In this document: positions 34,901 through 43,530 of the stretch, piece by piece | How the letters are laid out: the number at the start of each line of letters is the position of its first letter | How positions within the stretch are numbered: the first letter of the stretch is position 1 | Origin: Phycisphaerae bacterium | GTDB lineage: Bacteria; Planctomycetota; Phycisphaerae; UBA1845; PWPN01 | Reading direction: 5' to 3' | NCBI GenBank assembly: GCA_030372985.1 | Contig: JAUCQB010000140.1 | Span: 1 to 64,000 of the forward strand | Length of the DNA: 64,000 nt | Translations under genes and position numbers: made by a program | The notes under the pieces: model-generated | Seen by the model: only the letters and a program-made list of their open reading frames with translations | What the model was told of the DNA's origin: nothing | Database searches by the model: none

Positions 34901-37900
34901 ATGGACACCCTGACTGTTCTCCTCCTGGTTGTTGTTGTGCTGTTTTTCTGTGTCATGTCACCGGCCGCTCTGATCGCAGGTGATGGCGAGCCGTTGAACC
35001 TCGCCGAGTTTGGGCAATGGATGGTATGGGCCGGTGAGAAGCTCGATCAGCCGGTCCCTGTGAAATCCCTGACGGACGCCCCGGAGAGCGCACAGGCCGT
35101 CGGCGTGCAGTGGGACGACCCTCGCGACGTGCGGGAGATCATGGCGGAGTTCGACGGCGACGCGCCGAACGATGTCGTCGTCGAATACTGGTTTCGCACA
35201 TGGCCGCCGCCTCCGCCGAGCATGCCCAATATCGAAGATGAGATCGACGATCCGTGGCAGGGCAAGTGGCTGCCGGCGGACATCAAGACGCGGATCGAGG
35301 GCAAGCGGTGCGTTTTCACGTTTGACGGTCTGGGCGAGGAAAACCCGCGGTCAGAGAACCTGCCGTGGGTAACCTACCGGCGGACGCTCAAGGTTCGTCT
35401 GGTTCTGCCGAAGGGCTCGCCGAAAGTGCAGTCCCTGGCCGTTCATTCCGATTCCGTGCTCAAGCCGCTGGCCGTTCGTGTCCAATTGGGGTGTGGTCGG
35501 AAGGGTGCGACGGTCTGGTCGGGCGGCATTGAAGTGTTCAACGGCAAGTTGAGCAACCTGACGCCCTGGCAATTCGACGAAGGCGACGACTTTGTCCCTC
35601 CGGCACTGTGGAAAGACGTTCGAATCGGAGAGAAGCCCAAAGGCATCGTCGTCAAGCTGCTGGAAAGCCAATCGCAGCTTCGCGGCTCGAACGACATCAC
35701 TGTCGTGACCATCCGGGCAACAATGAAGACAGGCGACCGGCCGATGGCGCGGTCATTTTCGTTCAGCACCCGTGATCTGGCCGCCGGGCCGATCTACGTA
35801 CCGGACATGAACGCGTACGTCACGAAGGCGGATGACCCGAAATCGTTTGACATCGTTGCTTTCGAGAAGGGCAGGAAGATCCGCGACCTGATCCCGTTGG
35901 AGCAGGAGCAGTCATACGAACGGGCAAGGAAGGAAATTCCGCCGCAGGATCCCTGGGTTCGCCAGCACGGCGACATGGTTTACCTGGTGGCGGCGGTCGA
36001 TTCGAGTTGGCAGAAGTTCGCCGTCCGCTACGACGGTAACATCTGGATTTCCCGATCGTGGACAAAGGCCTTCGGTGCCGAGGCCAAACGGCTCAAGTGG
36101 CCGGGGGACAGCATTCACCTCTGGATTGGCACGGGCGTCAACCCCTATTTCCGCGAGGACCACAAGGGCGGCATGGCGGTGGCCGAGGAGAACCTGCCGA
36201 TCATGATCAACCGGTGGGAGCGCGATGGCCTGCAGTACGAGCAAGAGTCGTTCGCCACGCTGCTCGAAGGTCCGCTGGACCCGAACGACCCGGCCCGGAG
36301 CGAGCAGACCCCGGCCGTGCTGATGATGAAGTTGACCGCCCGCAATTCGGGCTCCGAGCCGAGAACTTCGCAGCTCTGGTTCCAGACCAAACCCGACAGC
36401 CCGTTCGAGATCGCTGGAAAGCGGATCATCGCCAAGCTCGGCGACGACCCGGAGAAAGCCGAGCGAATTCTTCGGGCAGTCGTTTCCTGCCCCTCGGGAA
36501 CGGAGATGAGGTTGGAGCGGGCGGAGAAGCTTGCGTCGGACGCGGTCAATGCGGTCACTTGCCCATTTGAGGTTTCGGCCGGCGGGACACAGACGTTCTA
36601 CCTCTCGCTTCCGTTCGTCTCCGACGTTGCCGGGGCGGATGCCGACAAGCTGGAGGCACTCAGCTATGATGCCGAACGCAAACGCGTGGCCGACTACTGG
36701 CGATCGATGATCGAGCGAACCACCCGATTCAGCACGCCGGAGCCGAAGTTCAACTATCTGTCCCGCTTTGTCGTGCCGCACGTTCACATCAGCACGACGA
36801 AAGACCCCAAGAGCGGGCTGTACATGGTCCCGGCCGCCAGCTATTGCTACCGTGTCTTCGCCAACGAGGCCTGTTTCCAGGCGATGCTGCTGGATGCGCT
36901 TGGGGACACACGGCGGGCGGGGCAGTATCTGGACACCTTCGTCGCCTTACAGGGCAGCCGCATGTTCCGGGGCACGTATACGCCTCCTCATGACGCCGTT
37001 TATCACGGTGCGAAAGTCGACGACGAATACGACTACACGGCCTCGGAGTACAACCTTGACCACGGCACGGTGTTGTGGTCGCTGGCGAGGCACTACAAGT
37101 ACACCCGCGACAGGGCGTGGCTCGAGAAGACGCTACCGAGCATGTTCAGGGCGGTCGAGTGGATCGAGCGGCAGCGCAGGGCGACCATGCACGAGGATAT
37201 CCACGGGCACCGGCCGATCGAGTACGGTCTGCTGCCGGCGGGGCACCTGGAGGACAACGCGGACTGGGCTCACTGGTTCGCGATCAACGCCTACTGCGTG
37301 GCGGGCATGACCGAGATGGCCAACGCGATGGCCGACATCGGTCATCCTGACGGGGAGAAGATCGCCAGACAGGCCGCGGCGTATCGCGACGACCTGCGCT
37401 CGTCGGTGATTCGGACTGCGGAGATCTCGCCGGTGGTGAAGATGCGCGACGGCACCTATTCGCCGTACATTGCGACGAAAGCCCGGCAGCGGTTCCGCCA
37501 ATTCGGGCCGCTGCAGGCCGAGTTCTACAGTCGTTACGGCAAGCCGGAGGACGTACTGCCGTGTTTCCGGCTTTCGGGCACGCGTGAGGTGCTCTACGGG
37601 CCGATGATTCTGCTCGATTTGGGCATTTTCGAGCCGACCGAACGCATTGCCGATTGGATCCTCGACGACTGGGAGGACAACCTGACTCTTTCGGGCGAGC
37701 GGCGATTCAACGTGCACGGGATCACCGACGAGAGGCTCTGGTTCAGCCAGGGCGGGATGGTGTGGCAGTCGAACCTGCAGAACCCGATCCAGATGTATCT
37801 GAAACGCAACGAGGTGCCCGCGGCCATCCGTAACATCTACAACAACTTTGTCGCGTGCCTTTACCCCGACGTCAACACGCTGACCGAGGAATACCGCATG

Positions 37901-38314
37901 TGGAGCCGGGCCAGCGGACCGTTCTACAAGAGTCCGGATGAGGCGAGGTTCGTCAACCGCTTGCGGGACATGCTGGTGCTGGAGTCGGGCGACGACCTGT
38001 GGCTGGCCTCGGGCACGCCCCGGCGATGGCTGGCGTCGAAAGAGGGCATCCGCGTCGATGAGATCAAGTCGTATTTCGGGCCCGTGGCGTTCACGATGCA
38101 CGCCGGCGACGAACCAAACACGGTGGCGGCCACGGTCCGACCTCCGACCCGCAACGCGCCGAAAGACGTCTGGCTCTATGTTCGCGTACCTGATGCCAAG
38201 CCGATCAAGAAGGTCGAGATCAACGGCAAAGAGTGGACGGACGTGGATCTGAAACACGAACGAATTCGGCTGCCGAAGACCGGCGAGACGGTCAACGTGA
38301 TCGTGCAGTATTGA
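34901..38314 (+). CDS. Large secreted protein with (alpha/alpha)6-type glycosidase region
   Basis: A 1137-residue protein not assigned to a named family. An N-terminal hydrophobic segment (MDTLTVLLLVVVVLFFCVM) is a signal or anchor. Residues of about 30-560 are beta-rich. From about 620 to 1020 a helical region with repeated aromatic pairs resembles (alpha/alpha)6 glycosidases: LYMVPAASYCYRVFANEACF, DEYDYTASEYNLDHGTVLW and DNADWAHWFAINAYCVAG. Acidic residues in these loops could be catalytic. A small C-terminal beta domain ends at VNVIVQY. It is the last gene of the GH29/GH84 operon, 80 bp after the ceramidase-like gene. ATG 34901 follows GGAAAGG. Confidence 0.7.
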   Translation: MDTLTVLLLVVVVLFFCVMSPAALIAGDGEPLNLAEFGQWMVWAGEKLDQPVPVKSLTDAPESAQAVGVQWDDPRDVREIMAEFDGDAPNDVVVEYWFRTWPPPPPSMPNIEDEIDDPWQGKWLPADIKTRIEGKRCVFTFDGLGEENPRSENLPWVTYRRTLKVRLVLPKGSPKVQSLAVHSDSVLKPLAVRVQLGCGRKGATVWSGGIEVFNGKLSNLTPWQFDEGDDFVPPALWKDVRIGEKPKGIVVKLLESQSQLRGSNDITVVTIRATMKTGDRPMARSFSFSTRDLAAGPIYVPDMNAYVTKADDPKSFDIVAFEKGRKIRDLIPLEQEQSYERARKEIPPQDPWVRQHGDMVYLVAAVDSSWQKFAVRYDGNIWISRSWTKAFGAEAKRLKWPGDSIHLWIGTGVNPYFREDHKGGMAVAEENLPIMINRWERDGLQYEQESFATLLEGPLDPNDPARSEQTPAVLMMKLTARNSGSEPRTSQLWFQTKPDSPFEIAGKRIIAKLGDDPEKAERILRAVVSCPSGTEMRLERAEKLASDAVNAVTCPFEVSAGGTQTFYLSLPFVSDVAGADADKLEALSYDAERKRVADYWRSMIERTTRFSTPEPKFNYLSRFVVPHVHISTTKDPKSGLYMVPAASYCYRVFANEACFQAMLLDALGDTRRAGQYLDTFVALQGSRMFRGTYTPPHDAVYHGAKVDDEYDYTASEYNLDHGTVLWSLARHYKYTRDRAWLEKTLPSMFRAVEWIERQRRATMHEDIHGHRPIEYGLLPAGHLEDNADWAHWFAINAYCVAGMTEMANAMADIGHPDGEKIARQAAAYRDDLRSSVIRTAEISPVVKMRDGTYSPYIATKARQRFRQFGPLQAEFYSRYGKPEDVLPCFRLSGTREVLYGPMILLDLGIFEPTERIADWILDDWEDNLTLSGERRFNVHGITDERLWFSQGGMVWQSNLQNPIQMYLKRNEVPAAIRNIYNNFVACLYPDVNTLTEEYRMWSRASGPFYKSPDEARFVNRLRDMLVLESGDDLWLASGTPRRWLASKEGIRVDEIKSYFGPVAFTMHAGDEPNTVAATVRPPTRNAPKDVWLYVRVPDAKPIKKVEINGKEWTDVDLKHERIRLPKTGETVNVIVQY

Positions 38315-38364
38315 CCGACCAGGATGGCCTGGCTTCGTTGAACCCAAGCTTCTGGCCTCGTTCA

Positions 38365-40536
38365 TCACTTGCCATTCGGCATCAGCTCGATGTGGACAGG
38401 CGTCGTTGAGGTCGTCCGAATCCACACGATCAGGTCGGTGCCTTCCATTCTGTCCTGGTGGCCGACGGCGAAGTTGTCTCCGGCCTCGACCGGGACCTGA
38501 TTCAGGCAGGCCACGGCACCGGCCTTGCCCCAGTCCTTGATGACGAGCGCCAGGCTCACCAACGGCGACTCTTCGCTGGCCGCAATATCAGCCTCCAGTT
38601 TCGCGGGCTTGTCGTGGTCCTTGCAGGCCAGAACGTAAGCTCGTTCGGTGGGATCGTAGCCCTCGTTGACGAACGCGGCTGAATTGACGGTCAATTTCGG
38701 CGCCCGAAGCCACGACCTTGCCAGGGGCAGGAGTCCCTCGACTGGTTCGTCCGTCAGGCCGCAGAGCATGATCTTGGTCATCGAGTTCTCGGTGGTTTCA
38801 TAGGGGGCACTGTACTGGGTCGAGGTCCACGTGTGCGAAGGCCGGTCGGCGGCCTGCGGATACCGTGCCAGCACCGGGATCTGCGTGACCGGCCAGTGGT
38901 TTCCCCAGGGGAACGCCGAATGCTCGGACCAGCCGTCGCCGCTTGCCCGGACAATCTCAGGACCCGGCCGTCCCCGGTCGTTCTTGCCCTCGCGATCGTC
39001 AACCACGAGAAAGGGGTTGTACTTCGACGCAAGGTAGACAATCTGGACGTTCGCACCCGGAATGGTCGGGAAACCGTATCCTTTCTCGCCTGATTCCCGG
39101 CCGAACGTCTTGGTTTCGCCCTTCATGCTCGCCACCGACATGATGCGTTTGGCGTCAAGCACGTCTTCGGGTCGCTGCCCGGCGTGCAACGGCTGAATCG
39201 ACTGGCACCATTCGTGCCACCCCTTGAAGTTGCTGCTCCACATCACGACCTTGCGCACCGCCACGCCGTCGGGGTAGATCGTGTGGTATTCCTCGGACCA
39301 GTCGCCCCAACCCGTGATCTCATCAACGAACGCGAACTCGTAGTTGATGCCGACGGGTGCGTTCCGCCAGTACACGACCGCCCGCGCGTCGCTGCTTTCG
39401 AGGATCTTGACGTGCGAGTAGTGGGCGCGCTTATCCGACATCGACTCGGAGCAGCCCCGTGTCTTGCGATCGGGCCCCCGCTCCATGAACTCGTTCGTGA
39501 ACCAGTTGTCTTTCTCGGTCACCCAACAGGGCGCATAGGAGACGCCCCGCCAGAAGACCAGCCGCACGGGTGCAAACTTGAAGGCCACGACCACGTCGGG
39601 CCCGCTGCCTCGCCAGATGGCGTCCCATTCCTCGCAGTACTTCAGATGATGATAAAAGGCCCCGAAGCGATGAATGTCCTTCGGCCCCGAGGGCATGCGG
39701 CGCGGTTTCAGGTCCGGCGGCGTGCTCGGGCGATTTGCCTGAAACGCCTTTTGCACCTCGTCGGCGGTCAGGCAGCGGCCGTGGATCTTCACCTCGTCGA
39801 TGATGCCGTCGAAGGCGAAGTGGACCGGCTGATCGGCGGCCCCCCATAACGCCGAGAACATAGCAGGCTCTTTCGTGTGGTTGCGCCCGATGAGCAGATC
39901 GACGCCGTCGGCGTACATGGGCGCACCCGAAACGCGAAGCTGACCGACGTTTTCTCCGTCCACGTAGACGGCGAGCCCCGAACCCGCATCGAACGTGCCG
40001 GCCACGTGGACCCATGTCATCAGCGGGACCATCGCCTCCGACGTGCATTCCCGCCATTGCCCGCCCACGGCCATGTGCAGACCCACGCGGCCGCGGGCAT
40101 CCACGCCGAACAAATACCCGGCCGTGTGACCGGTTCGCCGGCTCACGACCGGGCACCATCCCCAAGGGTAGGCCTGGACGGCAACCCAGGCCTCAACGCT
40201 GAACGCGCGGCCCGGCTTCGGTGCGTCTTTCGCATTTCGCGTCAGACAGGTCGTGAAGCCATCGCATTTGAGCCCCGTTCCCGAGACGCCCTCGGCGAAC
40301 TTGAAGTTCCCGATCAGTTGATCGGGTGTCCGGCTCACGGCATCGACGGCCGTTCTCCCTTCGCCATCATCAAACCGCCACCACGCCAGCATGCCCTCGT
40401 CAGCGGCGAACGCCGATTGGTCAGCCGTCAACAACACGCAAGAGAGCAAGGCAATCACAAAGCCCCTTTTCGCTGTTTTGCGGGAAGCCGGCCTCGTGTC
40501 CCGCAAGTATGCCTTTCTGGCTTGTCTATATGGCAT
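38365..40536 (-). CDS. Secreted LamG-domain protein
   Basis: A 723-residue secreted protein. A long basic N-region and hydrophobic core ending near SAFA form the signal. A concanavalin A-like LamG domain follows (about 45-250: LAWWRFDDGEGRTAVDAVS, then WVHVAGTFDAGSGLAVYVDG, and DGIIDEVKIHGRCLTADEVQ). The C-terminal 460 residues, starting near DIHRFGAFYHHLKYCEEWD, form a conserved-looking domain that I do not recognise. ATG 40536 has GGAG 8 bases upstream. It is convergent with the GH29/GH84 operon, 50 bp apart, and is probably part of the same glycan-use locus. The domain call for LamG is firm; the rest is open. Confidence 0.8.
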   Translation of the reverse strand: MPYRQARKAYLRDTRPASRKTAKRGFVIALLSCVLLTADQSAFAADEGMLAWWRFDDGEGRTAVDAVSRTPDQLIGNFKFAEGVSGTGLKCDGFTTCLTRNAKDAPKPGRAFSVEAWVAVQAYPWGWCPVVSRRTGHTAGYLFGVDARGRVGLHMAVGGQWRECTSEAMVPLMTWVHVAGTFDAGSGLAVYVDGENVGQLRVSGAPMYADGVDLLIGRNHTKEPAMFSALWGAADQPVHFAFDGIIDEVKIHGRCLTADEVQKAFQANRPSTPPDLKPRRMPSGPKDIHRFGAFYHHLKYCEEWDAIWRGSGPDVVVAFKFAPVRLVFWRGVSYAPCWVTEKDNWFTNEFMERGPDRKTRGCSESMSDKRAHYSHVKILESSDARAVVYWRNAPVGINYEFAFVDEITGWGDWSEEYHTIYPDGVAVRKVVMWSSNFKGWHEWCQSIQPLHAGQRPEDVLDAKRIMSVASMKGETKTFGRESGEKGYGFPTIPGANVQIVYLASKYNPFLVVDDREGKNDRGRPGPEIVRASGDGWSEHSAFPWGNHWPVTQIPVLARYPQAADRPSHTWTSTQYSAPYETTENSMTKIMLCGLTDEPVEGLLPLARSWLRAPKLTVNSAAFVNEGYDPTERAYVLACKDHDKPAKLEADIAASEESPLVSLALVIKDWGKAGAVACLNQVPVEAGDNFAVGHQDRMEGTDLIVWIRTTSTTPVHIELMPNGK

Positions 40537-40638
40537 GGATTCATCTCCGTTTGCGTATTCACTCAATGTCGTGAGGGCTGCCTCAAGCGGCAGTCCCGAG
40601 TAAGCTTGTCGGCCGATGCCTGCGAGGGTGAGAGGCGG

Positions 40639-41490
40639 CTATACGAAATCGATCCGGCCGGGATCGGGCACCAACCCGGCGGCGTGACCGCGACGCAGCA
40701 GTTCGCGGATGGCCTCGCGGCCCGTGTCGCCGTAGTCCAGCGTCCACTGGTTGACGTACATGCCCACAAAGCGATCGGCCAGCGACTGGTTCATGTCGCG
40801 GGCGTACTGCATCGCGTGCTGGACGGCCTCGGCGCGGTGATCGAGCGAGTATTGGATACTATCCTTGATGATCCCGGCGATCTCGTGCATGTTTCGCTCG
40901 CCGAGATCGCGACGGATCGTATTGCCCCCCAGCGGCAACGGGAGGCCGGTCAGTTCTGTCCACCAGACGCCCAGGTCCACGACGCAGTGCAGCTTGTTGT
41001 TCTGGTAGGTGAGTTGGCCCTCGTGGATGATCAGACCGGCGTCGGCCTTGCCGTCGGCCACGTGGGCGAGGATCTGATCGAACATGACCACTTCGTGCTG
41101 AAAGGAATCCTTGCCGAGCAGCAGGTTGAGAGCCAGGAAGGCGGTGGTCATGTGTCCGGGTACGGCGATGCGCTTGCCCTTGAGCGCCGCGACGTCCATC
41201 GGCCGGCGAGCAACGACCATCGGGCCGTAGCCGTCGCCCATGCTCGATCCGCAGTTGGTCAGGGCATATCGGCCGGCGACATAGGGATAAGCGTGAATAC
41301 TGATCGCGGTGATGTGCAGCTCGCCGCGCATCGCCCGCTCGTTGAGCGTCTGAATGTCCTGCAGAATGTGCTCGAACCGCCATCGTCCGGAATCCACGCG
41401 TCCGGTCGCCAGCCCATAGAACATGAACGCATCATCCGGGTCCGGGCTGTGGCCGAGGAGGAGTTTGTTGGGAGATTTGTCGTCCGTCAT
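40639..41490 (-). CDS. mqnD: 1,4-dihydroxy-6-naphthoate synthase (futalosine pathway)
   Basis: A 283-residue enzyme of menaquinone synthesis by the futalosine route, converting cyclic de-hypoxanthine futalosine to 1,4-dihydroxy-6-naphthoate. LGHSPDPDDAFMFYGL (about 12-27) and the segments ITAISIHAYPYVAGRYALTN and LIIHEGQLTYQ are MqnD hallmarks on a periplasmic-binding-protein-like fold; the last contains the catalytic His. No other mqn gene is nearby, as is usual in this pathway. It implies respiration with menaquinone. Confidence 0.92.
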   Translation of the reverse strand: MTDDKSPNKLLLGHSPDPDDAFMFYGLATGRVDSGRWRFEHILQDIQTLNERAMRGELHITAISIHAYPYVAGRYALTNCGSSMGDGYGPMVVARRPMDVAALKGKRIAVPGHMTTAFLALNLLLGKDSFQHEVVMFDQILAHVADGKADAGLIIHEGQLTYQNNKLHCVVDLGVWWTELTGLPLPLGGNTIRRDLGERNMHEIAGIIKDSIQYSLDHRAEAVQHAMQYARDMNQSLADRFVGMYVNQWTLDYGDTGREAIRELLRRGHAAGLVPDPGRIDFV

Positions 41491-41514
41491 GATGAGGATC
41501 CCACTTGAGCCGGG

Positions 41515-41757
41515 TCAGCGAGTTGATGCCTCCAGGATCGTCAGGCCGACGATCTGGTTACCGCGCCGATGAACGATGATACCGTTGTCGCGCATCTCGC
41601 TGTCGGTAGCCCGCTGGGGGCGACGGAAACTCAGGTAAAGCACATCGGCTTCGGCATCGTAATCGATCCACATGCTTGTGTCAGGCAAGTCAATGAGTCT
41701 GGGCACAGCCCGAAGGACTCGACCGACGTCTTTCTTCCGCAGCATCGCTATGGCCAT
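41515..41757 (-). CDS. DUF2283 small protein
   Basis: An 80-residue protein. The core WIDYDAEADVLYLSFRRPQ followed by a strand-turn-strand (GIIVHRRGNQIVGLTILEAS) matches DUF2283, a small beta-rich family often found beside DUF4258 or other toxin-like partners. No partner is adjacent here. The start ATG follows CAGGAAG by about 7 bases. It lies 24 bp before mqnD on the same strand, so it may be co-transcribed by chance. Confidence 0.8.
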   Translation of the reverse strand: MAIAMLRKKDVGRVLRAVPRLIDLPDTSMWIDYDAEADVLYLSFRRPQRATDSEMRDNGIIVHRRGNQIVGLTILEASTR

Positions 41758-41851
41758 AACCTGTCTGTCTTCCTGGACTTCTCACGCGAATATGACGATT
41801 GCTCCTTCGCGATCCGATTAAGCGCGAGAACGTTCACACACCGTCGGCATC

Positions 41852-42211
41852 TTATGCGAAAGGGACCAGCTTAGACTTCCGGATACGCCGATCGCGTGTC
41901 ATGAGCGGAACGTCATGCACCATGCTGGTGGCTGCGATCAGTTCGTCGGCGGGATCACTCCTGAAATCCAACCGTGTTATCGCCCGACAAATATCGAGCG
42001 TGATCGGCCAGACGTGAGTCGCGGAAAGAGTTCTCAGGACCTCCGGATCATCGAGATCCATCTCGATGCGTCCAAGTTGCGTCAGTTTCACTACCTCCCA
42101 CAAGACAATGGCGGAAATCCCCCACGGCTCCCGACTGAGCAGTCGTTTCTCCTTGGCGGTCAGCTTGCCGGCCAAGGCAAACACCAGAATGTGGGTGTCA
42201 AGATTGAGCAT
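41852..42211 (-). CDS. VapC-type PIN-domain toxin
   Basis: A 119-residue PIN-domain ribonuclease. The acidic active-site residues are visible: Asp in LNLDTHILVFAL (5), Glu in ISAIVLWEVVKL (about 39), Asp in RSDPADELIAATS (about 89) and Asp in PLMTRDRRI (about 107). It would cut RNA and stop growth when free of antitoxin. The start overlaps the antitoxin gene by 14 bases. Confidence 0.88.
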   Translation of the reverse strand: MLNLDTHILVFALAGKLTAKEKRLLSREPWGISAIVLWEVVKLTQLGRIEMDLDDPEVLRTLSATHVWPITLDICRAITRLDFRSDPADELIAATSMVHDVPLMTRDRRIRKSKLVPFA

Positions 42212-42416
42212 CCCAGTTCAGGCCCGTCGAAAAGATGTCACCGTGAATCCTGATCTTGCCTCGCAGGCTTCCGATCAGCGCCGAGGGCTCCGGCTCAACG
42301 CGGGTCAGTTTGGCCACAGGCTTGCCGTTCTTCGTGATGATGATGCCATCGGGGCCAACCTCATCAAGAATGGCAAGACATTTCTGCTTGAACTTGTCTG
42401 CGCCGATTTGCCTCAT
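42198..42416 (-). CDS. Phd/YefM-type antitoxin
   Basis: A 72-residue antitoxin. FKQKCLAILDEVGPDGIIIT followed by KNGKPVAKLTRV is the Phd/YefM DNA-binding N-domain signature; the C-terminal part (IHGDIFSTGLNW) would bind the toxin. It is the first gene of a two-gene operon with the PIN toxin. No ribosome site precedes the ATG, and a predicted -10 box lies 7 bases upstream of it, so the message may be leaderless. Confidence 0.88.
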   Translation of the reverse strand: MRQIGADKFKQKCLAILDEVGPDGIIITKNGKPVAKLTRVEPEPSALIGSLRGKIRIHGDIFSTGLNWDAQS

Positions 42417-42422
42417 GCCATT

Positions 42423-42451
42423 AGTCTAGCTTCTCATGTAAACAGTGTCCA
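42423..42451 (-). promoter_or_regulatory. Predicted sigma-70 promoter of the toxin-antitoxin operon
   Basis: On the minus strand TGGACA (-35) and TAGACT (-10) are 17 bases apart. The -10 box ends 7 bases before the antitoxin ATG at 42416, so transcription would begin at or next to the start codon. The boxes match consensus at 5/6 and 4/6 positions. Confidence 0.45.
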
Positions 42452-42474
42452 CCGAGCCCTCGTTCACAACTCCG

Positions 42475-43386
42475 TTAATTTTGTAGGTCCAGCGTCACCT
42501 CATCCCCCTCCTTCTTGTCCGACCGCAAGGCGGCGTCGATGAAGGCGCAGATTTCGAGCGTGTCTTCGATCGGCACCGGGGGCTTCCGGGTGGTGAAGAA
42601 CTGGATCAGGGCCTTGACCAGGCCGACATAGTAGTCGCCGGCTGCCTGCACCGGCACCAGTCCGTTCTCACAGAGGACCATCGCCCCATATCCGGCCTTG
42701 CCCTTGCGGATGCCGCGCATCGAGCCCAGGCGCCCGTCCTTCCATGCCCCGACAGCCAGATCGCCGTCTTCGGTGCTCATGCACTGCACCGCCTTACATC
42801 CGCGGCCCATGATGGTGTACAGAATCTCGATCCCGTGAATGCCGTACCAGAAGAACCCGGGATTGGTGGGCTCCAGATGAGCCGGGCCGAACGCATCGCA
42901 GCCGATGACCTTGCCGTGCTTGTCGTCGGCCACGAATTGCGCAACCTTGCTGTCGTATCGCAACGAAGAGCAACTGAAGGCCGGCAGTCTCGCTTCCTTG
43001 ATGATCTTCACCATTTCTTTGGCGTCGGCCAGGCTGGCAGCGAAGGGTTTGTCGATGTAGACCGGTTTGCCGGCCTCGGCCACTGGCCGCAGCTCCCTCA
43101 GATGCCGGCGCCCGTCAACGCTCTCGAGCATCACCACGTCCACCTCCTTGAGCATCTCCTCGATGGACGCGGTCATCTTGACCTGCCATTTCTCGGACAG
43201 GCCCTTCTTATACTCGTCCACCCGGTCAGCGCTGCTCTTGAGGTCCGGGCTGAACGAAGGATGGCAGGCAACGACTCGGACTGCAGGCGTACCCTCGGCC
43301 GGCTTGGCCTCGTGAAACCGCTGGGTGAACGCCATACAGTGCGACGTGTCGCAACCGATCATCCCGACGCGAATGGTGTCTGGCAT
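42475..43386 (-). CDS. Gfo/Idh/MocA family oxidoreductase
   Basis: A 303-residue cytoplasmic dehydrogenase-like protein without a signal. The Rossmann start IRVGMIGCDTSHCMAF (about 5-20) deviates from GxGxxG (GCDTSH), so nucleotide binding may differ. VVMLESVDGRRH and YIDKPFAASLADA (about 115, the EKP-type motif with Asp in place of Glu) follow. AGGAG lies 10 bases before ATG 43386. It is divergent from a sugar-isomerase-like TIM-barrel gene, a pairing common in sugar or inositol catabolism. Confidence 0.85.
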   Translation of the reverse strand: MPDTIRVGMIGCDTSHCMAFTQRFHEAKPAEGTPAVRVVACHPSFSPDLKSSADRVDEYKKGLSEKWQVKMTASIEEMLKEVDVVMLESVDGRRHLRELRPVAEAGKPVYIDKPFAASLADAKEMVKIIKEARLPAFSCSSLRYDSKVAQFVADDKHGKVIGCDAFGPAHLEPTNPGFFWYGIHGIEILYTIMGRGCKAVQCMSTEDGDLAVGAWKDGRLGSMRGIRKGKAGYGAMVLCENGLVPVQAAGDYYVGLVKALIQFFTTRKPPVPIEDTLEICAFIDAALRSDKKEGDEVTLDLQN

Positions 43387-43530
43387 GGAGGCAAATCTCC
43401 TTTCGGTTTTCTCGTTCCGGCACTTTCATAACGGAGACCTGCGCGGAAATCCAGCGGCAACGGTTTTGACTTGGTCCGGTCTGTTTCCTATCCTGCCGCT
43501 CCAGGATCGCAAGTCTCCGTGGAGGTGTCC

